Assembly: GCA_008931825.1 (NCBI GenBank)
Contig: QXVZ01012045.1
Span: forward strand, 1-29,846
From: Phallusia fumigata
Lineage: Eukaryota > Chordata > Ascidiacea > Phlebobranchia > Ascidiidae
Length of the DNA stretch: 29,846 nt
Direction of reading: 5' to 3'
The notes beneath the pieces are model-generated. The model saw nothing but the letters and a program-made list of their open reading frames with translations, was not told the DNA's origin and ran no database searches. A program made the translations under genes and the position numbers. This document shows, piece after piece, positions 15,279-26,198 of this stretch (positions within the stretch are counted from its first letter, which is position 1; each line of letters opens with the position of its first letter).

Positions 15279-15472
15279 GCAGCCAAGAGGTTCAAATTCA
15301 TTTCCAGGAAGAAATTTTTGTTAAATTTTCGCTTTATAGTTAAGGTATTCGTTATAAGTGTAGTTTTGTTAGATAAACTAGTGGCCAAATCTTCTTCTTG
15401 TTTATATCACTTCTTGTCTGAGGAATGATAAGTTCCAACATAAGCAAAGGGGGAATCCATCAAAAAGAGTTG

Positions 15473-15473
15473 N
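15473..15473. other. Assembly join (single N)
   Basis: A single N lies before a run of T in non-coding sequence. Unlike the other joins, no flanking duplication is visible. Confidence 0.6.
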
Positions 15474-15619
15474 TTTTTTTGTCCCTGTTTACATTAAGCC
15501 TACTGTTTAGCTGCCAGCTCTAACCTAGTTTTAAGTTGGCTGAATTTGCACAACAGACTATGGTAGGATTAAAAATTTTAATCAGTTGTATGGAAGCGAC
15601 TTCATGTAATAGTGTTCTG

Positions 15620-18600
15620 TTACTTTAGACTTAGCCAAGGTTTTAAAATATGTCGACTGTTTTCGTGGTTTGTTAGCCCATTTGCATTTTGTATCATACT
15701 CCTATCAGTATACTCCTCAGTCAAGTATGAGGTTTGAATTGACCTTGTCATGACCAACTATTGCAAAAGAGAATGTCATCAAGTTAGTGTGATCGATTTA
15801 AGCACAGTGAAGTAGCACAAAACGTTAAGCAATACATAGCAAAACATTTTTGACGGCTAGATGCACAAAAGATCCATTTTGGGTAGTTGTTGTTTTACCT
15901 GTTGGCTGAATGTTTCTGAAACCTGTGGTGATTCAGTTTGTCCTACTTGTCGCGATCTTATGCTGTGATTTGTGGATGGAAAGTCAAAGTCATATGCATG
16001 GTTTTGCACAACACTAGAAAAATGGCAAAAATAAGTTATTGCTCTCTTTTTATTGAACTGCTTTGAGCAAGTTTGTACAACCCAATCTACATTTTCTACG
16101 ATACAATTTAGGAGTGTACATGCATAAATCTAATCACATTTAGTGCCAAAACAAATAGTTTTTTACTCTGGAACAAATCATTTATGATACGCTTGATGGA
16201 ATTTAAAAATCTTTGCGCACCTTGAGTTGTTGGCATTCCTAAATGATCCTTGTAATATGGCCGAGTTGCCTGTGGCATGTTGTCGACAGCAGAGTATTAC
16301 CCCAACAACCACCAACATTATCAACAAGCCTGTGACAGCCGCAAGGCCAATCATAATCCACTTTGCCATCTCCTGCAAAAGTTGTGCAAAGGTTTGAGAT
16401 ATTTTATTAGTACCAGTGTTATGTTGTGTAAAAAAATTCTCCTCGGATTTATAACTGCCAAGATGGGTGAGTGCCTTAGTGGACTGTCATGTGCTCATAA
16501 AATTGTGGATTTACATCAGGCCTCTTGTGATTTCCTCAACAAAAAAGTTTAGTGGCAGTGGCATTGCTCCAACCCAGTGGGATCGGATGGCATGAAACAT
16601 ATTTAAATCACCAAGATCTCCAGATAAAAAGAAAAAAGTAATCCCAACAAAATTACAACAGGGCAGTTATCGGAGTGATATAAATGCTTTAGGTTTTGAA
16701 AAACATGATGGCTTGTTTTACTTACCACAGTAACAACTTTTGGAGTGGGTTCTTTTCCCTTGTCCTTATCCTACAAAATGAATATTTTCACTTAAGCCTT
16801 TTAACGGCTTTTAGCCTTGAAAACCCAAAAGAGTTTTTATTCTGGTCTTTATATTTATGGAATAAACTTCTTACTTCATTTAGTTTTCCAGAACCAGCTG
16901 CTGTTGGCTTTGTGGAGTTTTTGTTTACCATAGTTATGGCAATTTCAGTTGTATCCTTCTCATGGGCGTTATGAGTGGTTTTAATCTTTGTGGTCCTTGA
17001 ACTCTGAGTGGTTGTGTCTGAATAAGAAAATTGTTTTTCAGTTTACTGGCAAGGTTTAGGTTTGATAAGCAGTGCTCCTAGATAATCTATATTTTCTAGC
17101 AATGTTATTTTAGTCAGTCACCTTGAACTAAACACTTCATCTAAAGTTCTTATTTGTTAAGGTTTACGTTATTTTTCTAATCCTACCATCTTGTAGGTTG
17201 CTCGATGTGTATGATATTTGTGTAGATGTTGAGTAGGGCTTGATTACATAAGATGCATTGAAACCCCTGTAAAATAAAGTTGAAAAATTGCACTGCTTAC
17301 ATGAGAGTGTTTTATGTTTTGCTGATTTGTGATTGCTGCTTGGAGATATCCACACTAACAAATGACTTTAAAAAAATGTTAATAAAATTGCGTTTAATGT
17401 TTTTTTACAATATATTTTGTCTTGTTCAACATTGCAAAAAATGCTGTGTTATCATCAGGTTCCTGAAAGAAATTGCCTGTATTGTTCTGTTGAGATCGTG
17501 AAGTGTGTAATCGAGCAGGTTGCTTTAACAGAAAAATTAATGAAAATATGACTTATATACCTGTGTTGGTTGTATTTATCTGACATGAAGATTATCTTCA
17601 TCGATCCACTGTGTGCCACCAATGGTTGCAGTTTTGCAAGGTTGCAATACTTTCCTAATAAATATGTGTCACTCAGTCCATCGTATATTGACACATGATC
17701 CCATCTACAATCATGGTCGCCCTCCAGATTGAAGTCGTTAAATGTTAGCTGCCAAAAAAGTGGAATAGTTTGGCTTCGATGAAATTTTGGCTTTCTTTTT
17801 TCTTTTGCATGCTATGATTTTTTTGTCAATTTGTAGCCGATCTTGTAAAAAATGTTGTAAGCTATAGGACTAATGGAAGACTGATATAGTTTTAAGGTTT
17901 TACCGAACCTATGATCAAATTTAGGAAAACACATTTTTTAAACAAAAAAAGGAATTTTCATTGCCAGAAGTGTTTTTACTCGAAATCACTTCCACTTCAC
18001 AAACAAAAGTTACCCTAACAAAAAGTGCATTTTTGTGAATTGCACAGTGATTTTATATAGGTTTAGATAAATGTGAAAATGGCTACACCATAAGACTTAA
18101 ATGCTTTGCTCTAGTTTAGTGGTTTCCAACCTTTTTTGAGGCATTGTGTATTTTGGAACTTTTCATTCCTCCCCTACTAGAAAAAATGTGGAATAAAGTA
18201 GTTTTAAAAGATTTGGAACTACTAGTCCACCTGAAACACTACACTTATGAAAAACATATGAACTGGAAATTCCTTCCCTTATCTCATAAAATTTTTCCCT
18301 GGGAAAGAATCTCTTTGTGGTTGGGAACCACTGCTCGAGTCTATAAAGTTTAACTCGTTAGTGCTTCAGTAATAAGCTAAGTTGCAGTTTACCTCTATGT
18401 GAGGGTCGTTATGTGCGATAATGTTCCACTCGCATTTAAGTTTAGCTGGGTAAAACTGGGGATAGTTGAGGGTCCATAGGGCCCCAGTTGGGTCAGTGAG
18501 TTCCTTCTTTCCTCCACAACCCGACGCTGCCACTGCTCGGTATGTTGCGTTGAATCCTGATTTAGGTAAAAAAATGTGATGGGAGTTTATTTTGATTGTG

Positions 18601-21600
18601 TGACACCTAGTGGAACTGAAATGATCACAAATTAGAAGTTAGTTGTACAATGTTAAGGCGTTCTGTAAGTCGCAAATGAAGATAGTAAATGACGTTGCAG
18701 GAATTATAGCAAGCTTGTCATCCAAAAACGTAATGTTACTAAGACATGTTTCGTCTGGCGTTTGTAAAGAATCCCGAAAGTAAGCGTTGTTGGCATTGGG
18801 TTGAAAGTAAAAGTTTGACAGTGATACCAAGAAACAGTATTGGTCATGCTGGGATTTCTGGTTTGTTTCATTTAACTTGCATTATTTTTATTCTGCAGTA
18901 AAGGGTGCTTGTCGAAACCGTGATGTGCGATCGGTCACTACATGTTCTTTAAAAACTTAAAATGGCACAAAACAGTAGAGTCAGAATACAAGTGGCATTT
19001 CAGACGGCATGGATGTGCCTCGCGTTTAATTCCGCTCATGAACACCTACAAAGCATGCAATTTACCTTTGTCGGCGATATATCTGTCAGTTTGGAAGTCG
19101 ACAAGCAGTCGGTTCGATTTGGAAACAAAGTTCTTGGGCAGATGGTGGCCGCAGTATTGTTGTGCTGCTATGGGGATGCCCTCCTGCCTTCCAGTCCCAA
19201 TGTTGTGAATCTGTGTACATTAAAAAAATGGTTTTATTGGTATTCTTCAAAGAGGTCAGGTATTATCCCTTTTTTCTGTCTAACGACAGTTATTTGCACA
19301 CTTGTGACAAAAAGATGATCTAGTTCCTTTAATTTGATTGATAGATTGGTATCTGAAGTTGACTTTTTCAGTCTAATGACCTTCTGGACAAGGATTTTGC
19401 TGACGTTTAGGTAATTACCATTTTCTGCATGGTAAGTGCTAATTAGGAGCAGCTTTTATAAATCTCTACCCTGCCAGTCCACGAGTATTGCGAGAAAGTC
19501 CGCAAGCTCGAGTGTTTCGTATTTCGGGAATTCTAAGATTATCAAACACTCCCGCATGTGGTCGCTAGAGAGTCGGTTGTGGGACGCAGCATTCGGCGAA
19601 AACTACGTTGAAAGTCTGAATACCTGCAGGTTGTCACGTCCACACCGCGGTCTGTCTCGGTCATTCCCCTCCCTTGACCCCTCCGCTATTTGAAGGTCAT
19701 CGAAAGTGATCTCAATCAGCTGATTCAAAACAGGCGGTTGGTAATGTTTGTCAACAACAGTGACACGGAAAAAATGTGAGATATTTGCAGATATTGGGTT
19801 TGTAAGTAAAATTCAGTTTATGTGCATATGGTGTAATAATTGCAGTTAAGAGGACCCATATTTTATTTAACCGTTTCTTTCTGTCTCACACCCGTTTGTG
19901 CCTACTTTAAAACCGAGAAAAGTCACATAATTTTTTTCTATTCTATAAAGTCGCACAAATTGATTCAGAATCTTACTTTTCCTGGCTCCACTGTGATATC
20001 CCACTCACAGTTCAGGTTTCCGTCGTAATTTTGAGGATAGTTTTTCGAGTGGAATTGTCCTTCTTGGTCATCGAGCGTCTGAAAGCAAACCAAAGCTTAT
20101 GAGGTGGTTTGTAGTCAAGCGAAAATTTCTGATAAGAAGTATTAGACCGCACCTACCAAAATTTATTTAATTTGCGTACAATATAAATTAAGTATATATT
20201 GCTAACGATGGTAGCAGACGGATTGTTGGAATTGTTCAAATTGAAACCTTTTAAGCAATATAACATTTAAGCATGTGAGCTAAATGGTCGTTTCAACTTT
20301 AGTTCGTGTAAGGCTTTGATTGCTTCGGTTCAATTTTTGTGATTTTTTGCCCGTACAACCAACACAAATTAAAAAAAAACATCAAGCTAATGTGGGGGTC
20401 AGGCGCAAAAGCGTTTTTTCTTTCTCATGTTTGCGTTTTTGATGATGTCATTTTCGCCTCTTGGGTCCCAAGCAGTTGTTGTTCCCCTAATACAGCCCTG
20501 ACTAGCCTTGTTCGTTATTCGTCATGTTGTTTATTGCTATAAGTTTATCGCNATAAACGTTCTGATTGTTTCAACTTTGCTTCCGAGTATTGAACACTAC
20601 TCGAAACTACAGTTTCGTTTGAGGCCTTATTTGGTTCACCTCAACATATTCCAGTGGACAGTTATTGAATCCTTCCAGGGCAAAGGTCAGGAACTTGAGC
20701 ACGATAGCTTGTGTCTCGGGTGCCGTTATCTCCCATACACAGTTCGCATTGTTGTTGTAAAACCCGGGATGGTTCATACTTGATATGTATCCACTCCGCC
20801 GGGTGAGAACTTTTGGGCTGTCGCATCCTGCGTTGGCAAGTTTGGTAAACGTTTTGTCAACTTACATTTTGACGATATAGGCACACAGTTCACGTTTTTG
20901 CATAGCCTCAAAAGAAAGACACAAGTCAGTACCCTATTATTATGCATCCTGACGCACATAAGTACTGGCTTGTATCATTCCTTTGAGATTTAGCAAACAA
21001 ATGGATCCAGCAAACTGAATGGTCTATGAGTTGCGTTCCAACATAGCTTTCAATTTAATGTTTATACAGTGCACATGCGAGCGACTTTACACAAATTGAA
21101 ATATCTCCCAAGACATTGTGACCCTTAAATAAGGTCGCATTTCCAAACTGTTGTTTCTACTTTCCATTTCATCACGCAAACCGTCGTCTTGTTTTGTCTT
21201 GTCTCGAGCCTTGGTCTTTTGGCTTAAGGTTATGACTTTGCTTACCTGACTGTTCCACTTGGCATCCTAGTAATTCAAGTCGAAGGGCAATCCTGTTTTT
21301 AACGCGAGGCCAGGAGGTCGGAATAATTCGGATCACCTGAAAGTAAAAACGTGCACAAAAAATACTCGAGAGTAAAACCTTGACAATCGCTTTTGCCATA
21401 TCCACAAAAAAACAGCAGCAGTCAAACCGTGGAAACCGTGTTACACCAAAGTATTAGGTTGACTTAATCCAGAATTTCATTATGGCTGACGATTCAGCTT
21501 CATACGAAAAAATTTTTGTTCACAACAAGTTTTGTTTAAAAATAACATCCCAAAACCGATATTATTCATACATTTGGTGGCCGATTGTTAATACGCCATT

Positions 21601-23520
21601 TTTTGTTTAGTTAAAACAGAAAAAATAGGTTTACAAAGCAAATACAATGACTTAGAGTTTCCTATATCAGACGAAGCTCTATGTTAAAAACTGCTTTTGC
21701 GTTTTGTTGACATATGAAGAGCTTTGACAAACAAATCCACCGAATCCCACCTCGGCTTGCACGGGTTTGTCGAATGTTCGTGTCACAACGCTGTTTGCAT
21801 CCGTATTTGCTTGAAAAATCCTCGGTGTATTTCTGCAAAATCAAACCAAATTATATTTTACAACACACACTGTTTGCATTAAGCGGGTAATACAAGCTTT
21901 GTGCGGTAGACCGTGAAGAAATGTACTTTACGTTAACCTAATAAGGTGATGGGTTGCTTCAGGGCGAACTTTTATGCCAGAATTATGCGCATCACGTGTG
22001 TCAGTCTGTGTTTCAAGTAAGCCCTATCCTTCATTGCAGGAGTGTCCGATATCGGTTATTTAGAATTAAAAAAAATGAACTGATGGTTCTCATGACAAGT
22101 GCAAAATGGAAAACTCCTATTAGCACGCCCATGTCGCAATTAATGGCAGCATTTATTTCCAGTTTTTAATCTTCTTCACATGTAAACAAGAAGCTGTTAA
22201 GTTGAAAACTGTTTGTTGAAAGCTGTTGCACAAACTAGTCCTGTTTAAGTTGCCGTAACGAAATTCCGATTTCGGCTTCTGCTCTAAATTAATCTTAACT
22301 CGTTGAATGCAACTCCAAAACAAAAACATCAGTTCGTGTACAACTCTTACTACAAGACGACCTACATGTAGATTAAGACATATTGGATTGCACAAAGCAC
22401 GTTGGGAACCAGCACGGGAGACCGTTCCAGTTTAAAACGTTAAAGCAATCAAACACACCAGTACCTCAGTAAAACTCCGTAGCTTACCTTGAACCTTTAG
22501 TAATAGTTTTCCATTCGGTGTCATCAGCATTTACTTTGTACTGGACTTGATAGGTTGATATCCATGATTGACTTTGGTACACTGTTTTGCCTTGTGTGCT
22601 GACCGCACTCACCATGCGTTGCCCGATAAAGTTGATCTGTTAAATTAAGGCCATGGAAAAAGCTATAACGCTTTAGTAGACAATGCATGCAAGTTTTTGT
22701 GTTGGTATCTACTGCTGGTAACCGATATATATATTTCTTGTCTGTAAAGTTTAACGTTTAGTTTCGAAGATCTTCGAATAAATATATGTCTCTTTATGGG
22801 CAGCAAGTCAAGGGTGTTAACTTGTGCTGTAATTGTTGATGCCAGAACCCTTTACAAAATTCTAAAACGTTGGTATTAGAACCCTATAAATTCTAGAACT
22901 TTGCTACTTAAACGGGATAAAATTCTAGAATTTTGTTGCTAGAACCCTCTAAAATTCTAAATTTTGATATTAGAACCCTATAAGTTCTAGAACTTTGCTA
23001 CTTGAACCGGATAAAATTCTCGAATTTTGTTGCTAGAACCCTCTAAAATTCTAAAACTTTGATATTAGAACCCTATAAGTTCTAGAACTCTGCTACTTGA
23101 ACCGGATAAAATTCTAGAATTTTGTTGCTAGAACCCTATAAAATTCTTTAAAGCTCTAGAACTTTTGTATCGAATCCATTGAACAATTTGTAATGGTTCC
23201 CTGAAACGTACCTGTATCCAGTGATCGGAAAACACGGCTTTCGTTACCCAAGCACTGTTGCTATTCAATCTGGCGTTCTCTTTGCCGTATGTGAAACTGT
23301 TGATGCTGGTTGACACTGAAATCTGATCGTCAGTTATGTTGCCACTTTCCATACCTAGAGGCTCCATACATTCGTGCGTCTGAAGATGGACAGGGAACTG
23401 TTCAATCTCTATATCTTCATGGCTCGCTGCTGGATTCACCTTGACTGCGGTGGTTGCTGTTGCCATCATAAAGGCCCAGAGGATTTTCAACGTTGCTTTC
23501 ATGTTTTCAGTTGTTTTCAT
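15620..23520 (-). CDS. Discoidin (F5/8C)-CUB-CUB-CUB type I transmembrane receptor-like protein
   Basis: Sixteen visible exons join in frame to 728 aa: 23520-23212, 22636-22488, 21832-21751, 21336-21246, 20827-20640, 20078-19977, 19719-19624, 19210-19066, 18556-18393, 17748-17561, 17266-17187, 17017-16875, 16770-16726, 16372-16221, 16013-15899 and 15757-15620 (TAA). Domains in order: signal peptide (LKILWAFMMATATTA, residues 11-25); F5/8 type C domain bounded by C51 and C205 (AWVTKAVFSDHWIQ, then FQANTDANSVVTRTF); CUB1 from C212 (GYISSMNHPGFYNNNANCVW); CUB2 from about 274 (FHSKNYPQNYDGNLNCEWDI, QYCGHHLP); CUB3 from C401 (LNYPQFYPAKLKCEW, HVSIYDGLSDTYLLGKYC); Ser/Thr/Lys-rich stalk 532-594; TM helix about 599-621; tail about 106 residues. 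CUB1 stops at its midpoint (PLEYVE, residue 273), and the N at 20552 lies in the following intron, so one or two exons are probably missing. Such modules bind proteins or glycans at the cell surface. It recalls neuropilin but with the discoidin domain first. Ligand unknown. Confidence 0.88.
18117..18333. mobile_element. hAT-like MITE in receptor-gene intron (217 bp)
   Basis: The left end TAGTGGTTTCCAACC and the right-end complement CAGTGGTTCCCAACC form inverted repeats of the widespread hAT CAGTGGTT type. The flanking 8-mers ctctagtt (18109-18116) and ctcgagtc (18334-18341) match at 6 of 8. No coding capacity; the plus-strand frame at 18144-18353 is a chance frame inside it. Confidence 0.75.
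20552..20552. other. Assembly join (single N) inside receptor gene
   Basis: The N lies in the intron between the exon encoding the first half of CUB1 (ends 20640) and the exon starting CUB2 (20078). No exon for the second half of CUB1 can be found from 20640 to 20079, so sequence is probably lost here. Confidence 0.75.
22842..23165. repeat. Minisatellite in receptor-gene intron 1
   Basis: About ten tandem units of 31-32 bp, each like tagaaccctataaaattcta, fill this stretch. Three successive units alternate endings (gctact, gttgc, gatat), giving a higher-order period of about 94-95 bp repeated roughly three times. It lies entirely inside the first intron. Confidence 0.9.
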
Positions 23521-24054
23521 TGGTCAAGGCTTATTATATTACTCTTGGAAAAGGTGTATTCATATACATGTTGTAGTGTTAAAAGAGCAAAAAAGCTGCG
23601 TTTGGGATATTCGTCTGATTCTGGCTTTTTGTTTGTAGCCTCAACTAAATATCTATCTCAAAAATATTTCCACGTGTTAGCTATTTCACATTTAATTCAG
23701 TGCGGTTTCACAGTCTACACAAATCAAGGTAAATTTTGTGCCGAATCACTTGCTCCCATGTGTAAAAAATCCCAATTTTGGACGACTGAATCAGAACAAA
23801 GTTAAACCAATGATATTTTACGAATAGTACGTAATGAACAGTTTGACCAAGTAACATTGTTTATCTGCACAACCCAACCAACACAAAAGTATAGGTTTTG
23901 GCTGCTGGGTGTAACAGGACGAACCTCCCTTACTCAGACCAGTGTCCACCAACTCTCCATCGAACAAAACCTCACATAACTGGCCAAAAAAGTAACAGAC
24001 CGAACGTTTCCGCCCATTGCTCCTCGACAGCAGAACCGCCTAGGCGCTGTCGTC
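23521..24054. promoter_or_regulatory. Divergent region between receptor gene and DDA1-like gene
   Basis: The receptor gene starts leftward at 23520 and the DDA1-like gene is proposed to start rightward at 24055, so this 534-bp interval may contain two opposed promoters. Its right part (from 23947) is CpG-richer than its surroundings and identical, without a single difference, to the second copy of the 2.15-kb repeat. No TATA box is obvious. Confidence 0.4.
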
Positions 24055-24062
24055 ATGGCGAC
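24049..24062. promoter_or_regulatory. X-box-like imperfect palindrome at proposed DDA1 start
   Basis: The string gtcgtcatggcgac (complement GTCGCCATGACGAC) matches the RFX X-box consensus GTTGCCATGGCAAC at 11 of 14 positions and overlaps the proposed start codon. It recurs unchanged at 26193-26206. Binding is speculative. Confidence 0.2.
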
Positions 24063-25053
24063 AGGTAGTCGGAAGTGATACTGGGAGACGAAGTGGCTGC
24101 TTGCTGGAAGAAAATTCTCGACGTTTAAATCTACCTCAATCGTGTTGTTACGTAAAACTTAAGCGATCTGTGGCTAGGAACGCAAAGTGTATGGACATAT
24201 TTTCTTGCTACTGTTTCTCTTTTGTTGCGACATCTGTGGAAAACCCTGATGTCTCGTAGGATACCTTGGCCCTTGTTACCGTTCTGGAAGTAGTTTTGCT
24301 TCTTGGGGTCACAAAAACATTTTCGCTTACAATATGTGTGATTTTGTCTGTAGTAAAGTGTAAATTGACGTTTAGGACAGATACAAACCAAATTACCGAA
24401 TTGCAAAAAATAAAAAATACCAAATAGAACATGCACAAACAAAAAAGTCTGTATTAATTCATGTTTAACAAGTTTCTTTACCTGCAGTGATCAAGAAGGA
24501 TCGAAGCAATGTCCTTCTGCGATATCTTTACCAACAACTGGACAAAAAGGTGAATATGGATATTTATTTATGTAACCACCTCCTCTCAATCAGAACCAAT
24601 CAATGACCATTCCCTTATATATGCAGCTCACAGGCCCTTGGAATGAAAACTAATTTTAGAGCAGGGAATACTTAATTGTAGTTATGCTTAATTCGAGTGC
24701 TTGTCAAATTATTTCGGCTTGCATCTATTAAATTGTTAGTGAAAACAATTTAAGCATAGAAACAAGAATCTGGCGAAGGCGTAGCAGCTTTCAGTGTTTT
24801 GTCGCCAAAAAGGAACCTTATGTGGAAATACTTCATTGACTGCAAGCAATCCAATCAACCACTTCCTATTGCGTCACAGAATAAATCTGGCGACGCAGCG
24901 AAGCGTAAAGTGCAGGAGGGCGCGTCATCGAGCCACCAGAGCGAAACGGAACCTCGACCCAAAGTGGCGAAATCGACAAACTCCGAACATTTGATGACGT
25001 CATTCCACGACGATGACGACCAGTCGTCGAGAGACTTTTTGAGAGATACCTGA
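24055..25053 (+). CDS. DDA1: DDA1-like (DET1- and DDB1-associated protein 1), copy 1
   Basis: Two exons are secure: 24488-24549 (acceptor tttacctgcag, donor AAG|gtgaat) and 24880-25053 (acceptor gcgtcacag, TGA stop). They encode SNVLLRYLYQQLDKK followed by NKSGDAAKRKVQEG and a PRPKVAKSTNSEH tail. This matches the vertebrate DDA1 core TNILLRYLHQQWDKK and its charged tail with PRKVARTDS. A 10-base first exon, ATGGCGACAG (24055-24064) with donor gtagt, joins in frame to give MATVIKKDRS and a protein of 81 aa; human DDA1 has 102. That start is tentative: the usual N-terminal ~45 residues, which include the DDB1-contacting peptide, are not found upstream, so they may be lost, unrecognised or missing from the assembly. 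DDA1 is a small core subunit of CUL4-DDB1 ubiquitin ligases that stabilises substrate-receptor binding. Five of the six differences from copy 2 in the last exon are silent. Confidence 0.75.
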
Positions 25054-25159
25054 TTTTGTGTTTGGACATACCGCGTGCTTTTAAGTCACAGGGTTCTGAG
25101 TTCAAAACCCAACTGGAAAAGCCATTGCCCTATTTACATAATATTTTCCACCTGTTAAC

Positions 25160-25383
25160 CAAGGACTGGGCAAACTGCGGCCCACCACGAAGACTTTGAA
25201 TGTAGCCGGCCCGATGTTATTAAAACTTAGTTAACCCAATTCTTTCCGGTTTCCAATTTGACTTAAAACTTGGATTTATGCAAGTATGCTAGTTCCTGTC
25301 CACATTCGCACGACCCGCCAGTCAAATTCCAAAAAGAAATCTGCCCCGTGACCCAAAAAGTTTGCCCAACCCCTCTGATACTG
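25160..25383. mobile_element. hAT-like MITE remnant 3' of DDA1, copy 1
   Basis: The left end CAAGGACTGGGCAAACTGCG and the right end, containing AGTTTGCCCAACCCCTCTG, are inverted copies of a TGGGCAAACT terminus common among hAT elements. A gttaac string flanks both sides (25154-25159 and 25384-25389), a partial target-site duplication. No transposase frame is present. Confidence 0.55.
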
Positions 25384-25775
25384 GTTAACAGTGGGAATTA
25401 CACAGCAGGATTGACAACGAATATCTACCTACAATCGGTAAAATCGAATCCAGTTTTATCCAATTATGAAAACGTTCAAATTTTCTTCGCCTGTTGTTTG
25501 TTCCAAGTAGAAACTTTTGATTATTTTATCTTACCATGGAAAATTCGATTTGATGGTTTTTAAAGCTAGTTTCGTTACTAGATTGTATTGTGAGGTTCCA
25601 GTGGTCAAGATATTTTAAAACATTGATGTGTTGTTGGGCTAAATACGCAACTAGAGTGGGGTTTGTCATTTGATTTGAATTAAAGACACCTTTTTTTGTA
25701 TTTCGTTGTTTTATTAGGTTTGGTACAATGTTAAACCCGGTTTAGAGTTGGAGAGTTTTTTCGAGAACTCCCCCA

Positions 25776-25776
25776 N
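25776..25776. other. Assembly join (single N) between 2.15-kb copies
   Basis: The N lies exactly between the end of copy 1 and the start of copy 2, the geometry of two overlapping contigs joined end to end. Confidence 0.85.
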
Positions 25777-26198
25777 CTTTTTGTTTGTAGCCTCAACTAA
25801 ATATCTCTCTCAAAAATTCTTCCACGTGTTAGCTATAATTCAGTGCGATTCCGCAGTCTACACAAATCAAGCTAAATTTTTTGCCGAATTACTTGCTCTC
25901 ATGTGTAAAAAATCCCAATTTTGGACTACTTAATCAGAACAAAGTTAAACCAATGATATTTTACGAATAGTACGTAATAAACAGTTTGACCAAGTAATAT
26001 TATTTATGAGCACAAACCAACCAACACAAAATTAGGGGGTTCTGACTTCTGGGTGTAACAGGACAAACCTCCCTTACTCAGACAAACGCTCACCAACTCT
26101 CCATCGAACAAAACCTCACATAACTGGCCAAAAAAGTAACAGACCGAACGTTTCCGCCCATTGCTCCTCGACAGCAGAACCGCCTAGGCGCTGTCGTC

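Larger units (their letters stand above)
13804..15619. other. Intergenic region without a recognised gene
   Basis: This 1.8-kb AT-rich stretch should hold the LITAF-like gene promoter and the 3' end of the receptor gene. Frames at 14063-14287, 14898-15095 and 15034-15228 show no recognisable protein. It contains one MITE (15117-15278) and one N (15473). A tttaat at 15577-15582 reads ATTAAA on the minus strand, 38 bp past the receptor stop, and could be its poly(A) signal. Confidence 0.5.
23625..25775. repeat. 2.15-kb direct duplication, copy 1, ending at N 25776
   Basis: This block begins with ctttttgtttgtagcctcaa and ends with cgagaactccccca immediately before the N. It repeats at 25777-27922 with scattered substitutions and small indels. 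Divergence is uneven: no difference across 23947-24113, none in the 62-bp DDA1 exon, but 16 differences in the 312 bp at 24131-24442. Confidence 0.95.

Noticed and set aside
19481-19562. Possible extra minus-strand exon in CUB2 (GVFDNLRIPEIRNT)
   Set aside because: The exon ending at 19624 (CGRDNLQ) joins directly and in frame to the exon at 19210 (IHNIGTG...QYCG), which restores a normal CUB domain; adding this piece would disrupt it.
24131-24442. 103-aa minus-strand ORF, present in both 2.15-kb copies
   Set aside because: Most differences between copies change amino acids, so it shows no coding constraint; it lies in the proposed DDA1 intron.
24799-24879. N-terminal part of the 84-aa frame (MWKYFIDCKQ) as a transposase or zinc-finger start
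   Set aside because: A good acceptor at 24879 and the match to the DDA1 tail show that this part is intron and only 24880-25053 is exon.
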